64,000 nucleotides of DNA from Eutreptiella sp. 'Long Island Sound 2002' (Eukaryota; Euglenozoa; Euglenophyceae; Eutreptiales; Eutreptiaceae). Positions within the stretch are counted from its first letter, which is position 1. Each line of letters begins with the position of its first letter. Where the stretch lies: NCBI GenBank assembly GCA_964036045.1, contig OZ038402.1, positions 11,923,739 through 11,987,738 on the forward strand, written 5' to 3'. Made by a program: the position numbers and the translations under genes. Shown here piece by piece: positions 1 through 14,060 of this stretch. The notes under the pieces were generated by a model that worked only from the letters and a program-made list of their open reading frames with translations, was not told where the DNA came from and made no database searches.

Positions 1-3000
1 CACACCCAGAGCCTGATAGGAACCAGCCGTGCACCGCTCACCACTCAGTAATACCCGCTCCTGTCACACCCAGGGCCTGATAGGAACCAGCCGTGCACCG
101 CGTACCACTCAGTAATACCCGCTCCTGTCACACCCAGAGCCTGATAGGAACCAGCCGTGCACCGCTCACCACTCAGTAATACCCGCTCCTGTCACACCCA
201 GAGCCTGATAGGAACCAGCCATGCACCGCGTACCACTCAGTAATACCCGCTCCTGTCACACCCAGAGCCTGATAGGAACCAGCCGTGCACCGCGTACCAC
301 TCAGTAATACCCGCTCCTGTCATACCCAGAGCCTAATAGGAACCAGCCGTGCACCGCTCACCACTCAGTAATACCCGCTCCTGTCACACCCAGAGCCTGA
401 TAGGAACCAGCCGTGCACCGCGTACCACTCAGTAATACCCGCTCCTGTCACACCCAGGGCCTGATAGGAACCAGCCGTGCACCGCGTACCACTCAGTAAT
501 ACCCGCTCCTGTCACACCCAGAGCCTGATAGGAACCAGCCGTGCACCGCTCACCACTCAGTAATACCCGCTCCTGTCACACCCAGAGCCTGATAGGAACC
601 AGCCATGCACCGCTCACCACTCAGTAATACCCGCTCCTGTCATACCCAGAGCCTAATAGGAACCAGCCGTGCACCGCGTACCACTCAGTAATACCCGCTC
701 CTGTCACACCCACTGCCTGATAGGAACCAGCCGTGCACCGCTCACCACTCAGTAATACCCGCTCCTGTCACACCCAGAGCCTGATAGGAAGCAGCCGTGC
801 ACCGCTCACCACTCAGTAATACCCGCTCCTGTCACACCCAGAGCCTGATAGGAACCAGCCATGCACCGCGTACCACTCAGTAATACCCGCTCCTGTCATA
901 CCCAGAGCCTGATAGCAACCAGCCATGCACCGCGTACCACTCAGTAATACACGCTCCTGTCACACCCAGAGCCTGATAGGAACCAGCCATGCACCGCGTA
1001 CCACTCAGTAATACACGCTCCTGTCACACCCAGAGCCTGATAGGAACCAGCCGTGCACCGCGTACCACTCAGTAATACCCGCTCCTGTCATACCCAGAGC
1101 CTGATAGGAACCAGCCATGCACCGCGTACCACTCCGTAATACCTGCTCCTGTCACACCCAGAGCCTGATAGGAACCAGCCATGCACCGCGTACCACTCAG
1201 TAATACCCGCTCCTGTCACACCCAGAGCCTGATAGGAACCAGCCATGCACCGCGTACCACTCAGTAATACACGCTCCAGTCACACCCAGAGCCTGATAGG
1301 AACCAGCCGTGCACCGCGTACCACTCAGCAATACCCGCTCCTGTCATACCCAGAGCCTGATAGGAACCAGCCATGCACCGCTCACCACTCAGTAATACCC
1401 GCTCCTGTCACACCCAGAGCCTGATAGGAACCAGCCGTGCACCGCGTACCACTCAGTAATACCCGCTCCTGTCATACTCAGAGCCCAATAGGAACCAGCC
1501 ATGCAGCGCTCACCACTCAGTAAGACCCGCTCCTGTCATACCCAGAGCCTGATAGGAACCAGCCATGCACCGCGTACCACTCCGTAATACCTGCTCCTGT
1601 CACACCCAGAGCCTGATAGGAACCAGCCGTGCACCGCGTACCACTCAGTAATACCCGCTCCTGTCACACCCAGAGCCTGATAGGAACCAGCCATGCACCG
1701 CGTACCACTCAGTAATACCCGCTCCTGTCACACCCAGAGCCTGATAGGAACCAGCCGTGCACCGCGTACCACTCAGTAATACCCGCTCCTGTCACACCCA
1801 GAGCCTGATAGGAACCAGCCATGCACCGCTCACCACTCAGTAATACCCGCTCCTGTCACACCCAGAGCCTGATAGGAACCAGCTGTGCACCGCGTACCAC
1901 TCAGTAATACCCGCTCCTGTCATACCCAGAGCCTAATAGGAACCAGCCGTGCACCGCTCACCACTCAGTAATACCCGCTCCTGTCATACCCAGAGCCTGA
2001 TAGGAACCAGCCGTGCACCGCGTACCACTCAGTAATACCCGCTCCTGTCACACCCACTGCCTGATAGGAACCAGCCGTGCACCGCTCACCACTCAGTAAT
2101 ACCCGCTCCTGTCACACCCAGAGCCTAATAGGAAGCAGCCGTGCACCGCTCACCACTCAGTAATACCCGCTCCTGTCACACCCAGAGCCTGATAGGAACC
2201 AGCCATGCACCGCGTACCACTCAGTAATACCCGCTCCTGTCATACCCAGAGCCTGATAGCAACCAGCCATGCACCGCGTACCACTCAGTAATACCCGCTC
2301 CTGTCACACCCAGAGCCTGATAGGAACCAGCCATGCACCGCGTACCACTCAGTAATACACGCTCCAGTCACACCCAGAGCCTGATAGGAACCAGCCGTGC
2401 ACCGCGTACCACTCAGCAATACCCGCTCCTGTCATACCCAGAGCCTGATAGGAACCAGCCATGCACCGCTCACCACTCAGTAATACCCGCTCCTGTCACA
2501 CCCAGAGCCTGATAGGAACCAGCCGTGCACCGCGTACCACTCAGTAATACCCGCTCCTGTCATACTCAGAGCCCAATAGAAACAAGCCATGCAGCGCTCA
2601 CCACTCAGTAAGACCCGCTCCTGTCATACCCAGAGCCTGATAGGAACCAGCCATGCACCGCGTACCACTCCGTAATACCTGCTCCTGTCACACCCAGAGC
2701 CTGATAGGAACCAGCCATGCACCGCGTACCACTCAGTAATACCCGCTCCTGTCACACCCAGAGCCTGATAGGAACCAGCCATGCACCGCGTACCACTCAG
2801 TAATACACGCTCCAGTCACACCCAGAGCCTGATAGGAACCAGCCGTGCACCGCGTACCACTCAGCAATACCCGCTCCTGTCATACCCAGAGCCTGATAGG
2901 AACCAGCCATGAACCGCTCACCACTCAGTAATACCCGCTCCTGTCACACCCAGAGCCTGATAGGAACCAGCCGTGCACCGCGTACCACTCAGTAATACCC

Positions 3001-6000
3001 GCTCCTGTCATACTCAGAGCCCAATAGGAACCAGCCATGCAGCGCTCACCACTCAGTAAGACCCGCTCCTGTCATACCCAGAGCCTGATAGGAACCAGCC
3101 ATGCACCGCGTACCACTCCGTAATACCTGCTCCTGTCACACCCAGAGCCTGATAGGAACCAGCCGTGCACCGCGTACCACTCAGTAATACCCGCTCCTGT
3201 CACACCCAGAGCCTGATAGGAACCAGCCATGCACCGCGTACCACTCAGTAATACCCGCTCCTGTCACACCCAGAGCCTGATAGGAACCAGCCGTGCACCG
3301 CGTACCACTCAGTAATACCCGCTCCTGTCACACCCAGAGCCTGATAGGAACCAGCCATGCACCGCTCACCACTCAGTAATACCCGCTCCTGTCACACCCA
3401 GAGCCTGATAGGAACCAGCTGTGCACCGCGTACCACTCAGTAATACCCGCTCCTGTCATACCCAGAGCCTAATAGGAACCAGCCGTGCACCGCTCACCAC
3501 TCAGTGATACCCGCTCCTGTCATACCCAGAGCCTGATAGGAACCAGCCGTGCACCGCGTACCACTCAGTAATACCCGCTCCTGTCACACCCACTGCCTGA
3601 TAGGAACCAGCCGTGCACCGCTCACCACTCAGTAATACCCGCTCCTGTCACACCCAGAGCCTAATAGGAAGCAGCCGTGCACCGCTCACCACTCAGTAAT
3701 ACCCGCTCCTGTCACACCCAGAGCCTGATAGGAACCAGCCATGCACCGCGTACCACTCAGTAATACCCGCTCCTGTCATACCCAGAGCCTGATAGCAACC
3801 AGCCATGCACCGCGTACCACTCAGTAATACCCGCTCCTGTCACACCCAGAGCCTGATAGCAACCAGCCATGCACCGCTCACCACTCAGTAATACCCGCTC
3901 CTGTCACACCCAGAGCCTGATAGGAACCAGCCATGCACCGCGTACCACTCAGTAATACCCGCTCCTGTCACACCCAGAGCCTGATAGGAACCAGCCGTGC
4001 ACCGCTCACCACTCAGTAATACCCGCTCCTGTCACACCCAGAGCCTGATAGGAACCAGCCATGCACCGCGTACCACTCAGTAATACCCGCTCCTGTCATA
4101 CCCAGAGCCTGATAGGAACCAGCCGTGCACCGCGTACTACTCAGCAATACCCGCTCCTGTCATACCCAGAGCCTGATAGGAACCAGCCATGCACCGCTCA
4201 CCGCTCAGTAATACCCGCTCCTGTCACACCCAGAGCCTGATAGGAACCAGCCGTGCACCGCGTACCACTCAGTAATACCCGCTCCTGTCACACCCAGAGC
4301 CTGATAGGAACCAGCCGTGCACCGCTCACCACTCAGTAATACCCGCTCCTGTCACACCCAGGGCCTGATAGGAACCAGCCGTGCACCGCGTACCACTCAG
4401 TAATACCCGCTCCTGTCACACCCAGAGCCTGATAGGAACCAGCCGTGCACCGCTCACCACTCAGTAATACCCGCTCCTGTCACACCCAGAGCCTGATAGG
4501 AACCAGCCATGCACCGCGTACCACTCAGTAATACCCGCTCCTGTCACACCCAGAGCCTGATAGGAACCAGCCGTGCACCGCGTACCACTCAGTAATACCC
4601 GCTCCTGTCATACCCAGAGCCTAATAGGAACCAGCCGTGCACCGCTCACCACTCAGTAATACCCGCTCCTGTCACACCCAGAGCCTGATAGGAACCAGCC
4701 GTGCACCGCGTACCACTCAGTAATACCCGCTCCTGTCACACCCAGGGCCTGATAGGAACCAGCCGTGCACCGCGTACCACTCAGTAATACCCGCTCCTGT
4801 CACACCCAGAGCCTGATAGGAACCAGCCGTGCACCGCTCACCACTCAGTAATACCCGCTCCTGTCACACCCAGAGCCTGATAGGAACCAGCCATGCACCG
4901 CTCACCACTCAGTAATACCCGCTCCTGTCATACCCAGAGCCTAATAGGAACCAGCCGTGCACCGCGTACCACTCAGTAATACCCGCTCCTGTCACACCCA
5001 CTGCCTGATAGGAACCAGCCGTGCACCGCTCACCACTCAGTAATACCCGCTCCTGTCACACCCAGAGCCTGATAGGAAGCAGCCGTGCACCGCTCACCAC
5101 TCAGTAATACCCGCTCCTGTCACACCCAGAGCCTGATAGGAACCAGCCATGCACCGCGTACCACTCAGTAATACCCGCTCCTGTCATACCCAGAGCCTGA
5201 TAGCAACCAGCCATGCACCGCGTACCACTCAGTAATACACGCTCCTGTCACACCCAGAGCCTGATAGGAACCAGCCATGCACCGCGTACCACTCAGTAAT
5301 ACACGCTCCTGTCACACCCAGAGCCTGATAGGAACCAGCCGTGCACCGCGTACCACTCAGTAATACCCGCTCCTGTCATACCCAGAGCCTGATAGGAACC
5401 AGCCATGCACCGCGTACCACTCCGTAATACCTGCTCCTGTCACACCCAGAGCCTGATAGGAACCAGCCATGCACCGCGTACCACTCAGTAATACCCGCTC
5501 CTGTCACACCCAGAGCCTGATAGGAACCAGCCATGCACCGCGTACCACTCAGTAATACACGCTCCAGTCACACCCAGAGCCTGATAGGAACCAGCCGTGC
5601 ACCGCGTACCACTCAGCAATACCCGCTCCTGTCATACCCAGAGCCTGATAGGAACCAGCCATGCACCGCTCACCACTCAGTAATACCCGCTCCTGTCACA
5701 CCCAGAGCCTGATAGGAACCAGCCGTGCACCGCGTACCACTCAGTAATACCCGCTCCTGTCATACTCAGAGCCCAATAGGAACCAGCCATGCAGCGCTCA
5801 CCACTCAGTAAGACCCGCTCCTGTCATACCCAGAGCCTGATAGGAACCAGCCATGCACCGCGTACCACTCCGTAATACCTGCTCCTGTCACACCCAGAGC
5901 CTGATAGGAACCAGCCGTGCACCGCGTACCACTCAGTAATACCCGCTCCTGTCACACCCAGAGCCTGATAGGAACCAGCCATGCACCGCGTACCACTCAG

Positions 6001-6618
6001 TAATACCCGCTCCTGTCACACCCAGAGCCTGATAGGAACCAGCCGTGCACCGCGTACCACTCAGTAATACCCGCTCCTGTCACACCCAGAGCCTGATAGG
6101 AACCAGCCATGCACCGCTCACCACTCAGTAATACCCGCTCCTGTCACACCCAGAGCCTGATAGGAACCAGCTGTGCACCGCGCACCACTCAGTAATACCC
6201 GCTCCTGTCATACCCAGAGCCTAATAGGAACCAGCCGTGCACCGCTCACCACTCAGTAATACCCGCTCCTGTCATACCCAGAGCCTGATAGGAACCAGCC
6301 GTGCACCGCGTACCACTCAGTAATACCCGCTCCTGTCACACCCACTGCCTGATAGGAACCAGCCGTGCACCGCTCACCACTCAGTAATACCCGCTCCTGT
6401 CACACCCAGAGCCTAATAGGAAGCAGCCGTGCACCGCTCACCACTCAGTAATACCCGCTCCTGTCACACCCAGAGCCTGATAGGAACCAGCCATGCACCG
6501 CGTACCACTCAGTAATACCCGCTCCTGTCATACCCAGAGCCTGATAGCAACCAGCCATGCACCGCGTACCACTCAGTAATACCCGCTCCTGTCACACCCA
6601 GAGCCTGATAGGAACCAG
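1..6618. repeat. higher-order duplication, 4288-bp period (67 monomers)
   Basis: The variant pattern in about 1-2330 recurs at about 4289-6618, offset by exactly 4288 bp, or 67 monomers. Marker variants that match at this offset are the CACTGCC monomer (714 and 5002; 2058 and 6346), GATAGCAACC (911 and 5199), ATGCAGCGCT (1501 and 5789) and CCTAATAGGAAGCAG (about 2123 and 6411). The match breaks after about 2340, where GCTCCAG is absent from the second copy. This is segmental duplication within the satellite. Confidence 0.85.
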
Positions 6619-9600
6619 CCATGCACCGCGTACCACTCAGTAATACCCGCTCCTGTCACACCCAGAGCCTGATAGGAACCAGCCGTGCACCGCGTACCAC
6701 TCAGTAATACCCGCTCCTGTCATACTCAGAGCCTGATAGGAACCAGCCATGCACCGCGTACCACTCAGTAATACCCGCTCCTGTCACACCCAGAGCCTGA
6801 TAGGAACCAGCCGTGCACCGCGTACCACTCAGTAATACCCGCTCCTGTCATACCCAGAGCCTGATAGGAACCAGCCATGCACCGCGTACCACTCCGTAAT
6901 ACCTGCTCCTGTCACACCCAGAGCCTGATAGGAACCAGCCGTGCACCGCGTACCACTCAGTAATACCCGCTCCTGTCACACCCAGAGCCTGATAGGAACC
7001 AGCCATGCACCGCGTACCACTCAGTAATACACGCTCCAGTCACACCCAGAGCCTGATAGGAACCAGCCGTGCACCGCGTACCACTCAGCAATACCCGCTC
7101 CTGTCATACCCAGAGCCTGATAGGAACCAGCCATGCACCGCTCACCACTCAGTAATACCCGCTCCTGTCACACCCAGAGCCTGATAGGAACCAGCCGTGC
7201 ACCGCGTACCACTCAGTAATACCCGCTCCTGTCATACCCAGAGCCTGATAGGAACCAGCCGTGCACCGCGTACCACTCAGCAATACCCGCTCCTGTCATA
7301 CCCAGAGCCTGATAGGAACCAGCCATGCACCGCTCACCACTCAGTAATACCCGCTCCTGTCACACCCAGAGCCTGATAGGAACCAGCTGTGCACCGCGTA
7401 CCACTCAGTAATACCCGCTCCTGTCATACCCAGAGCCTAATAGGAACCATCCGTGCACCGCTCACCACTCAGTAATACCCGCTCCTGTCATACCCAGAGC
7501 CTGATAGGAACCAGCCGTGCACCGCGTACCACTCAGTAATACCCGCTCCTGTCACACCCACTGCCTGATAGGAACCAGCCGTGCACCGCTCACCACTCAG
7601 TAATACCCGCTCCTGTCACACCCAGAGCCTAATAGGAAGCAGCCGTGCACCGCTGACCACTCAGTAATACCCGCTCCTGTCACACCCAGAGCCTGATAGG
7701 AACCAGCCATGCACCGCGTACCACTCAGTAATACCCGCTCCTGTCATACCCAGAGCCTGATAGGAACCAGCCATGCACCGCGTACCACTCAGTAATACCC
7801 GCTCCTGTCACACCCAGAGCCTGATAGGAACTAGCCATGCACCGCGTACCACTCAGTAATACCCGCTCCTGTCACACCCAGAGCCTGATAGGAACCAGCC
7901 GTGCACCGCGTACCACTCAGTAATACCCGCTCCTGTCATACTCAGAGCCTGATAGGAACCAGCCATGCACCGCGTACCACTCAGTAATACCTGCTCCTGT
8001 CATACCCAGAGCCTGATAGGAACCAGCCGTGCACCGCGTACCACTCAGTAATACCCGCTCCTGTCACACCCAGAGCCTGATAGGAACCAGCCATGCACCG
8101 CGTACCACTCAGTAATACCCGCTCCTGTCACACCCAGAGCCTGATAGGAACCAGCCGTGCACCGCGTACCACTCAGTAATACACGCTCCTGTCACACCCA
8201 GAGCCTGATAGGAACCAGCCGGGCACCGCGTACCACTCAGTAATACCCGCTCCTGTCATACCCAGAGCCTGATAGGAACCAGCCATGCACCGCGTACCAC
8301 TCCGTAATACCTGCTCCTGTCACACCCAGAGCCTGATAGGAACCAGCCGTGCACCGCGTACCACTCAGTAATACCCGCTCCTGTCACACCCAGAGCCTGA
8401 TAGGAACCAGCCATGCACCGCGTACCACTCCGTAATACCCGCTCCTGTCACACCCAGAGCCTGATAGGAACCAGCCGTGCACCGCGTACCACTCAGTAAT
8501 ACCCGCTCCTGTCATACCCAGAGCCTGATAGGAACCAGCCATGCACCGCTCACCACTCAGTAATACCCGCTCCTGTCACACCCAGAGCCTGATAGGAACC
8601 AGCCGTGCACCGCGTACCACTCAGTAATACCCGCTCCTGTCATACTCAGAGCCTGATAGGAACCAGCCGTGCAGCGCTCACCACTCAGTAATACCCGCTC
8701 CTGTCATACCCAGAGCCTGATAGGAACCAGCCATGCACCGCGTACCACTCCGTAATACCTGCTCCTGTCACACCCAGAGCCTGATAGGAACCAGCCGTGC
8801 ACCGCGTACCACTCAGTAATACCCGCTCCTGTCACACCCAGAGCCTGATAGGAACCAGCCATGCACCGCGTACCACTCAGTAATACCCGCTCCTGTCATA
8901 CCCAGAGCCTGATAGGAACCAGCCGTGCACCGCGTACCACTCAGTAATACCCGCTCCTGTCACACCCAGAGCCTGATAGGAACCAGCCGTGCACCGCTCA
9001 CCACTCAGTAATACCCGCTCCTGTCACACCCAGAGCCTGATAGGAACCAGCCATGCACCGCTCACCACTCAGTAATACCCGCTCCTGTCACACCCAGAGC
9101 CTGATAGGAACCAGCTGTGCACCGCGTACCACTCAGTAATACCCGCTCCTGTCATACCCAGAGCCTAATAGGAACCAGCCGTGCACCGCTCACCACTCAG
9201 TAATACCCGCTCCTGTCATACCCAGAGCCTGATAGGAACCAGCCGTGCACCGCGTACCACTCAGTAATACCCGCTCCTGTCACACCCAGGGCCTGATAGG
9301 AACCAGCCGTGCACCGCGTACCACTCAGTAATACCCGCTCCTGTCACACCCACTGCCTGATAGGAACCAGCCGTGCACCGCTCACCACTCAGTAATACCC
9401 GCTCCTGTCACAGCCAGAGCCTGATAGGAACCAGCCATGCACCGCTCACCACTCAGTAATACCCGCTCCTGTCACACCCAGAGCCTGATAGGAACCAGCC
9501 GTGTACCGCGTACCACTCAGTAATACCCGCTCCTGTCATACCTAGAGCCTGATAGCAACCAGCCATGCACCGCGTACCACTCAGTAATACCCGCTCCTGT

Positions 9601-12600
9601 CATACCCGTGGCCTGATAGGAACCAGCCATGCACCGCGTACCACTCCGTAATACCTGCTCCTGTCATACCCAGAGCCTGATAGGAACCAGCCGTGCAGCG
9701 CGTACCACTCAGTAATACCCGCTCCTGTCATACCCAGAGCCTGATAGGAACCAGCCATGCACCGCGTACCACTCAGTAATACCCGCTCCTGTCACACCCA
9801 CTGCCTGATAGGAACCAGCCGTGCACCGCTCACCACTCAGTAATACCCGCTCCTGTCACACCCAGAGCCTGATAGGAACCAGCCATGCACCGCGTACCAC
9901 TCAGTAATACCCGCTCCTGTCACACCCAGAGCCTGATAGGAACCAGCCGTGCACCGCGTACCACTCAGTAATACCCGCTCCTGTCATACCCAGAGCCTGA
10001 TAGGAACCAGCCATGCACCGCTCACCACTCAGTAATACCCGCTCCTGTCATACCCAGAGCCTGATAGGAACCAGCCATGCACCGCGTACCACTCCGTAAT
10101 ACCTGCTCCTGTCACACCCAGAGCCTGATAGGAACCAGCCGTGCACCGCGTACCACTCAGTAATACACGCTCCTGTCACACCCAGAGCCTGATAGGAACC
10201 AGCCATGCACCGCGTACCACTCAGTAATACCCGCTCCTGTCATACCCAGAGCCTGATAGGAACCAGCCGTGCACCGCGTACCACTCAGTAATACCCGCTC
10301 CTGTCACACCCAGAGCCTGATAGGAACCAGCCATGCACCGCTCACCACTCAGTAATACCCGCTCCTGTCACACCCAGAGCCTGATAGGAACCAGCCGTGC
10401 ACCGCTCACCACTCAGTAATACCCGCTCCTGTCACACCCAGAGCCTGATAGGAACCAGCTGTGCACCGCGTACCACTCAGTAATACCCGCTCCTGTCATA
10501 CCCAGAGCCTAATAGGAACCAGCCGTGCACCGCTCACCACTCAGTAATACCCGCTCCTGTCATACCCAGAGCCTGATAGGAACCAGCCGTGCACCGCGTA
10601 CCACTCAGTAATACCCGCTCCTGTCACACCCAGGGCCTGATAGGAACCAGCCGTGCACCGCGTACCACTCAGTAATACCCGCTCCTGTCATACTCAGAGC
10701 CTGATAGGAACCAGCCGTGCACCGCGTACCACTCAGTAATACACGCTCCTGTCACACCCAGAGCCTGATAGGAACCAGCCATGCACCGCGTACCACTCAG
10801 TAATACCCGCTCCTGTCACACCCAGAGCCTGATAGGAACCAGCCGTGCACCGCTCACCACTCAGTAATACCCGCTCCTGTCATACCCAGAGCCTGATAGG
10901 AACCAGCCGTGCACCGCGTACCACTCAGTAATACCCGCTCCTGTCACACCCAGAGCCTGATAGGAACGAGCCGTGCACCGCTCACCACTCAGTAATACCC
11001 GCTCCTGTCATACCCAGAGCCTAATAGGAACCAGCCGTGCACCGCTCACCACTCAGCAATACCCGCTCCTGTCACACCCAGAGCCTGATAGGAACCAGCC
11101 GTGCACCGCTCACCACTCAGTAATACCCGCTCCTGTCACACCCAGAGTCTGATAGGAACCAGCCATGCACCGCGTACCACTCAGTAATACCCGCTCCTGT
11201 CACACCCAGAGCCTGATAGGAACCAGCCATGCACCGCTCACCACTCAGTAAGACCCGCTCCTGTCATACCCAGAGCCTGATAGGAACCAGCCATGCACCG
11301 CGTAACACTCAGTAATACCCGCTCCTGTCATACCCAGAGCCTGATAGGAACCAGCCATGCACCGCGTACCACTCAGCAATACCCGCTCCTGTCATACCCA
11401 GAGCCTGATAGGAACCAGCCATGCACCGCTCACCACTCAGTAATACCCGCTCCTGTCACACCCAGAGCCTGATAGGAACCAGCCGTGCACCGCGTACCAC
11501 TCAGTAATACCCGCTCCTGTCATACCCAGAGCCTGATAGGAACCAGCCGTGCACCGCTCACCACTCAGTAATACACGCTCCTGTCACACCCAGAGCCTGA
11601 TAGGAACCACCGTGCACCGCTCACCACTCAGTAATACCCGCTCCTGTCACACCCAGAGCCTGATAGGAACCAGCCGTGCACCGCGTACCACTCAGTAATA
11701 CCCGCTCCTGTCATACCCAGAGCCTGATAGGAACCAGCCGTGCACCGCTCACCACTCAGTAATACCCGCTCCTGTCACACCCAGAGCCTGATAGGAACCA
11801 GCCGTGCACCGCGTACCACTCAGTAATACCCGCTCCTGTCACACCCAGGGCCTGATAGGAACCAGCCGTGCACCGCTCACCACTCAGTAATACCTGCTCC
11901 TGTCACACCCAGAGCCTGATAGGAACCAGCCGTGCACCGCGTACCACTCAGCAATACTCGCTCCTGTCACACCCAGAGCCTGATAGGAACCAGCCGTGCA
12001 CCGCGTACCACTCAGTAATACCCGCTCCTGTCATACCCAGAGCCTGATAGGAACCAGCCGTGCACCGCGTACCACTCAGTAATACCCGCTCCTGTCACAC
12101 CCAGAGCCTGATAGGAACCAGCCATGCACCGCTCACCACTCAGTAATACCCGCTCCTGTCACACCCAGAGCCTGATAGGAACCAGCCGTGCACCGCGTAC
12201 CACTCAGCAATACCCGCTCCTGTCACACCCAGAGCCTGATAGGAACCAGCCGTGCACCGCTCACCACTCAGTAATACCCGCTCCTGTCACACCCAGAGCC
12301 TGATAGGAACCAGCCGTGCACCGTGTACCACTCAGTAATACCCGCTCCTGTCACACCCAGAGCCTGATAGGAACCAGCCGTGCACCGCGTACCACTCAGT
12401 AATACCCGCTCCTGTCACACCCAGAGCCTGATAGGAACCAGCCATGCACCGCGTACCACTCAGTAATACCCGCTCCTGTCATACCCAGAGCCTGATAGGA
12501 ACCAGCCGTGCACCGCTCACCACTCAGTAATACCCGCTCCTGTCACACCCAGAGCCTGATAGGAACCAGCCATGCACCGCTCACCACTCAGTAATACCCG

Positions 12601-14060
12601 CTCTTGTCATACCCAGAGCCTGATAGGAACCAGCCGTGCACCGCGTACCACTCAGTAATACACGCTCCTGTCACACCCAGAGCCTGATAGGAACCAGCCA
12701 TGCACCGCGTACCACTCAGTAATACCCGCTCCTGTCATACCCAGAGCCTGATACGAACCAGCCGTGCACCGCGTACCACTCAGTAACACACGCTCCTGTC
12801 ATACCCAGAGCCTAATAGGAACCAGCCGTGCACCGCTCACCACTCAGTAATACCCGCTCCTGTCACACCCAGAGCCTGATAGGAACCAGCCGTGCACCGC
12901 GTACCACTCAGTAATACCCGCTCCTGTCACACCCAGGGCCTGATAGGAACCAGCCGTGCACCGCGTACCACTCAGTAATACCCGCTCCTGTCATACTCAG
13001 AGCCTGATAGGAACCAGCCATGCACCGCGTACCACTCAGTAATACACGCTCCTGTCACACCCAGAGCCTGATAGGAACCAGCCGTGCACCGCGTACCACT
13101 CAGTAATACCCGCTCCTGTCATACCCAGAGCCTGATAGGAACCAGCCATGCACCGCTCACCACTCAGTAATACCCGCTCCTGTCATACCCAGAGCCTGAT
13201 AGGAACCAGCCGTGCACCGCTCACCACTCAGCAATACCCGCTCCTGTCACACCCAGAGCCTGATAGGAACCAGCCCTGCACCGCTCACCACTCAGTAATA
13301 CCCGCTCCTGTCACACCCAGAGCCTAATAGGAACCAGCCATGCACCGCGTACCACTCAGTAATACCCGCTCCTGTCACACCCAGAGCCTGATAGGAACCA
13401 GCCGTGCACCGCTCACCACTCAGTAATACCCGCTCCTGTCACACCCAGAGCCTGATAGGAACCAGCCATGCACCGCTCACAACTCAGTAATACCCGCTGT
13501 TGTCATACCCAGAGCCTGATAGGAACCAGCCGTGCACCGCGTACCACTCAGTAACACACGCTCCTGTCACACCCAGAGCCTGATAGGAACCAGCCATGCA
13601 CCGCGTACCACTCAGTAATACCCGCTCCTGTCACACCCAGAGCCTGATACGAACCAGCCGTGCACCGCGTACCACTCAGTAATACCCGCTCCTGTCATAC
13701 CCAGAGCCTAATAGGAACCAGCCGTGCACCGCTCACCACTCAGTAATACCCGCTCCTGTCACACCCAGAGCCTGATAGGAACCAGCCGTGCACCGCGTAC
13801 CAGTTAGTAATACCCGCTCCTGTCACACCCAGGGCCTGATAGGAACTAGCCGTGCACCGCGTACCACTCAGTAATACCCGCTCCTGTCATACTCAGAGCC
13901 TGATAGGAACCAGCCATGCACCGCGTACCACTCCGTAATACACGCTCCTGTCACACCCAGAGCCTGATAGGAACCAGCCGTGCACCGCGTACCACTCAGT
14001 AATACCCGCTCCTGTCATACTCAGAGCCTAATAGGAACCAGCCATGCACCGCGTACCACT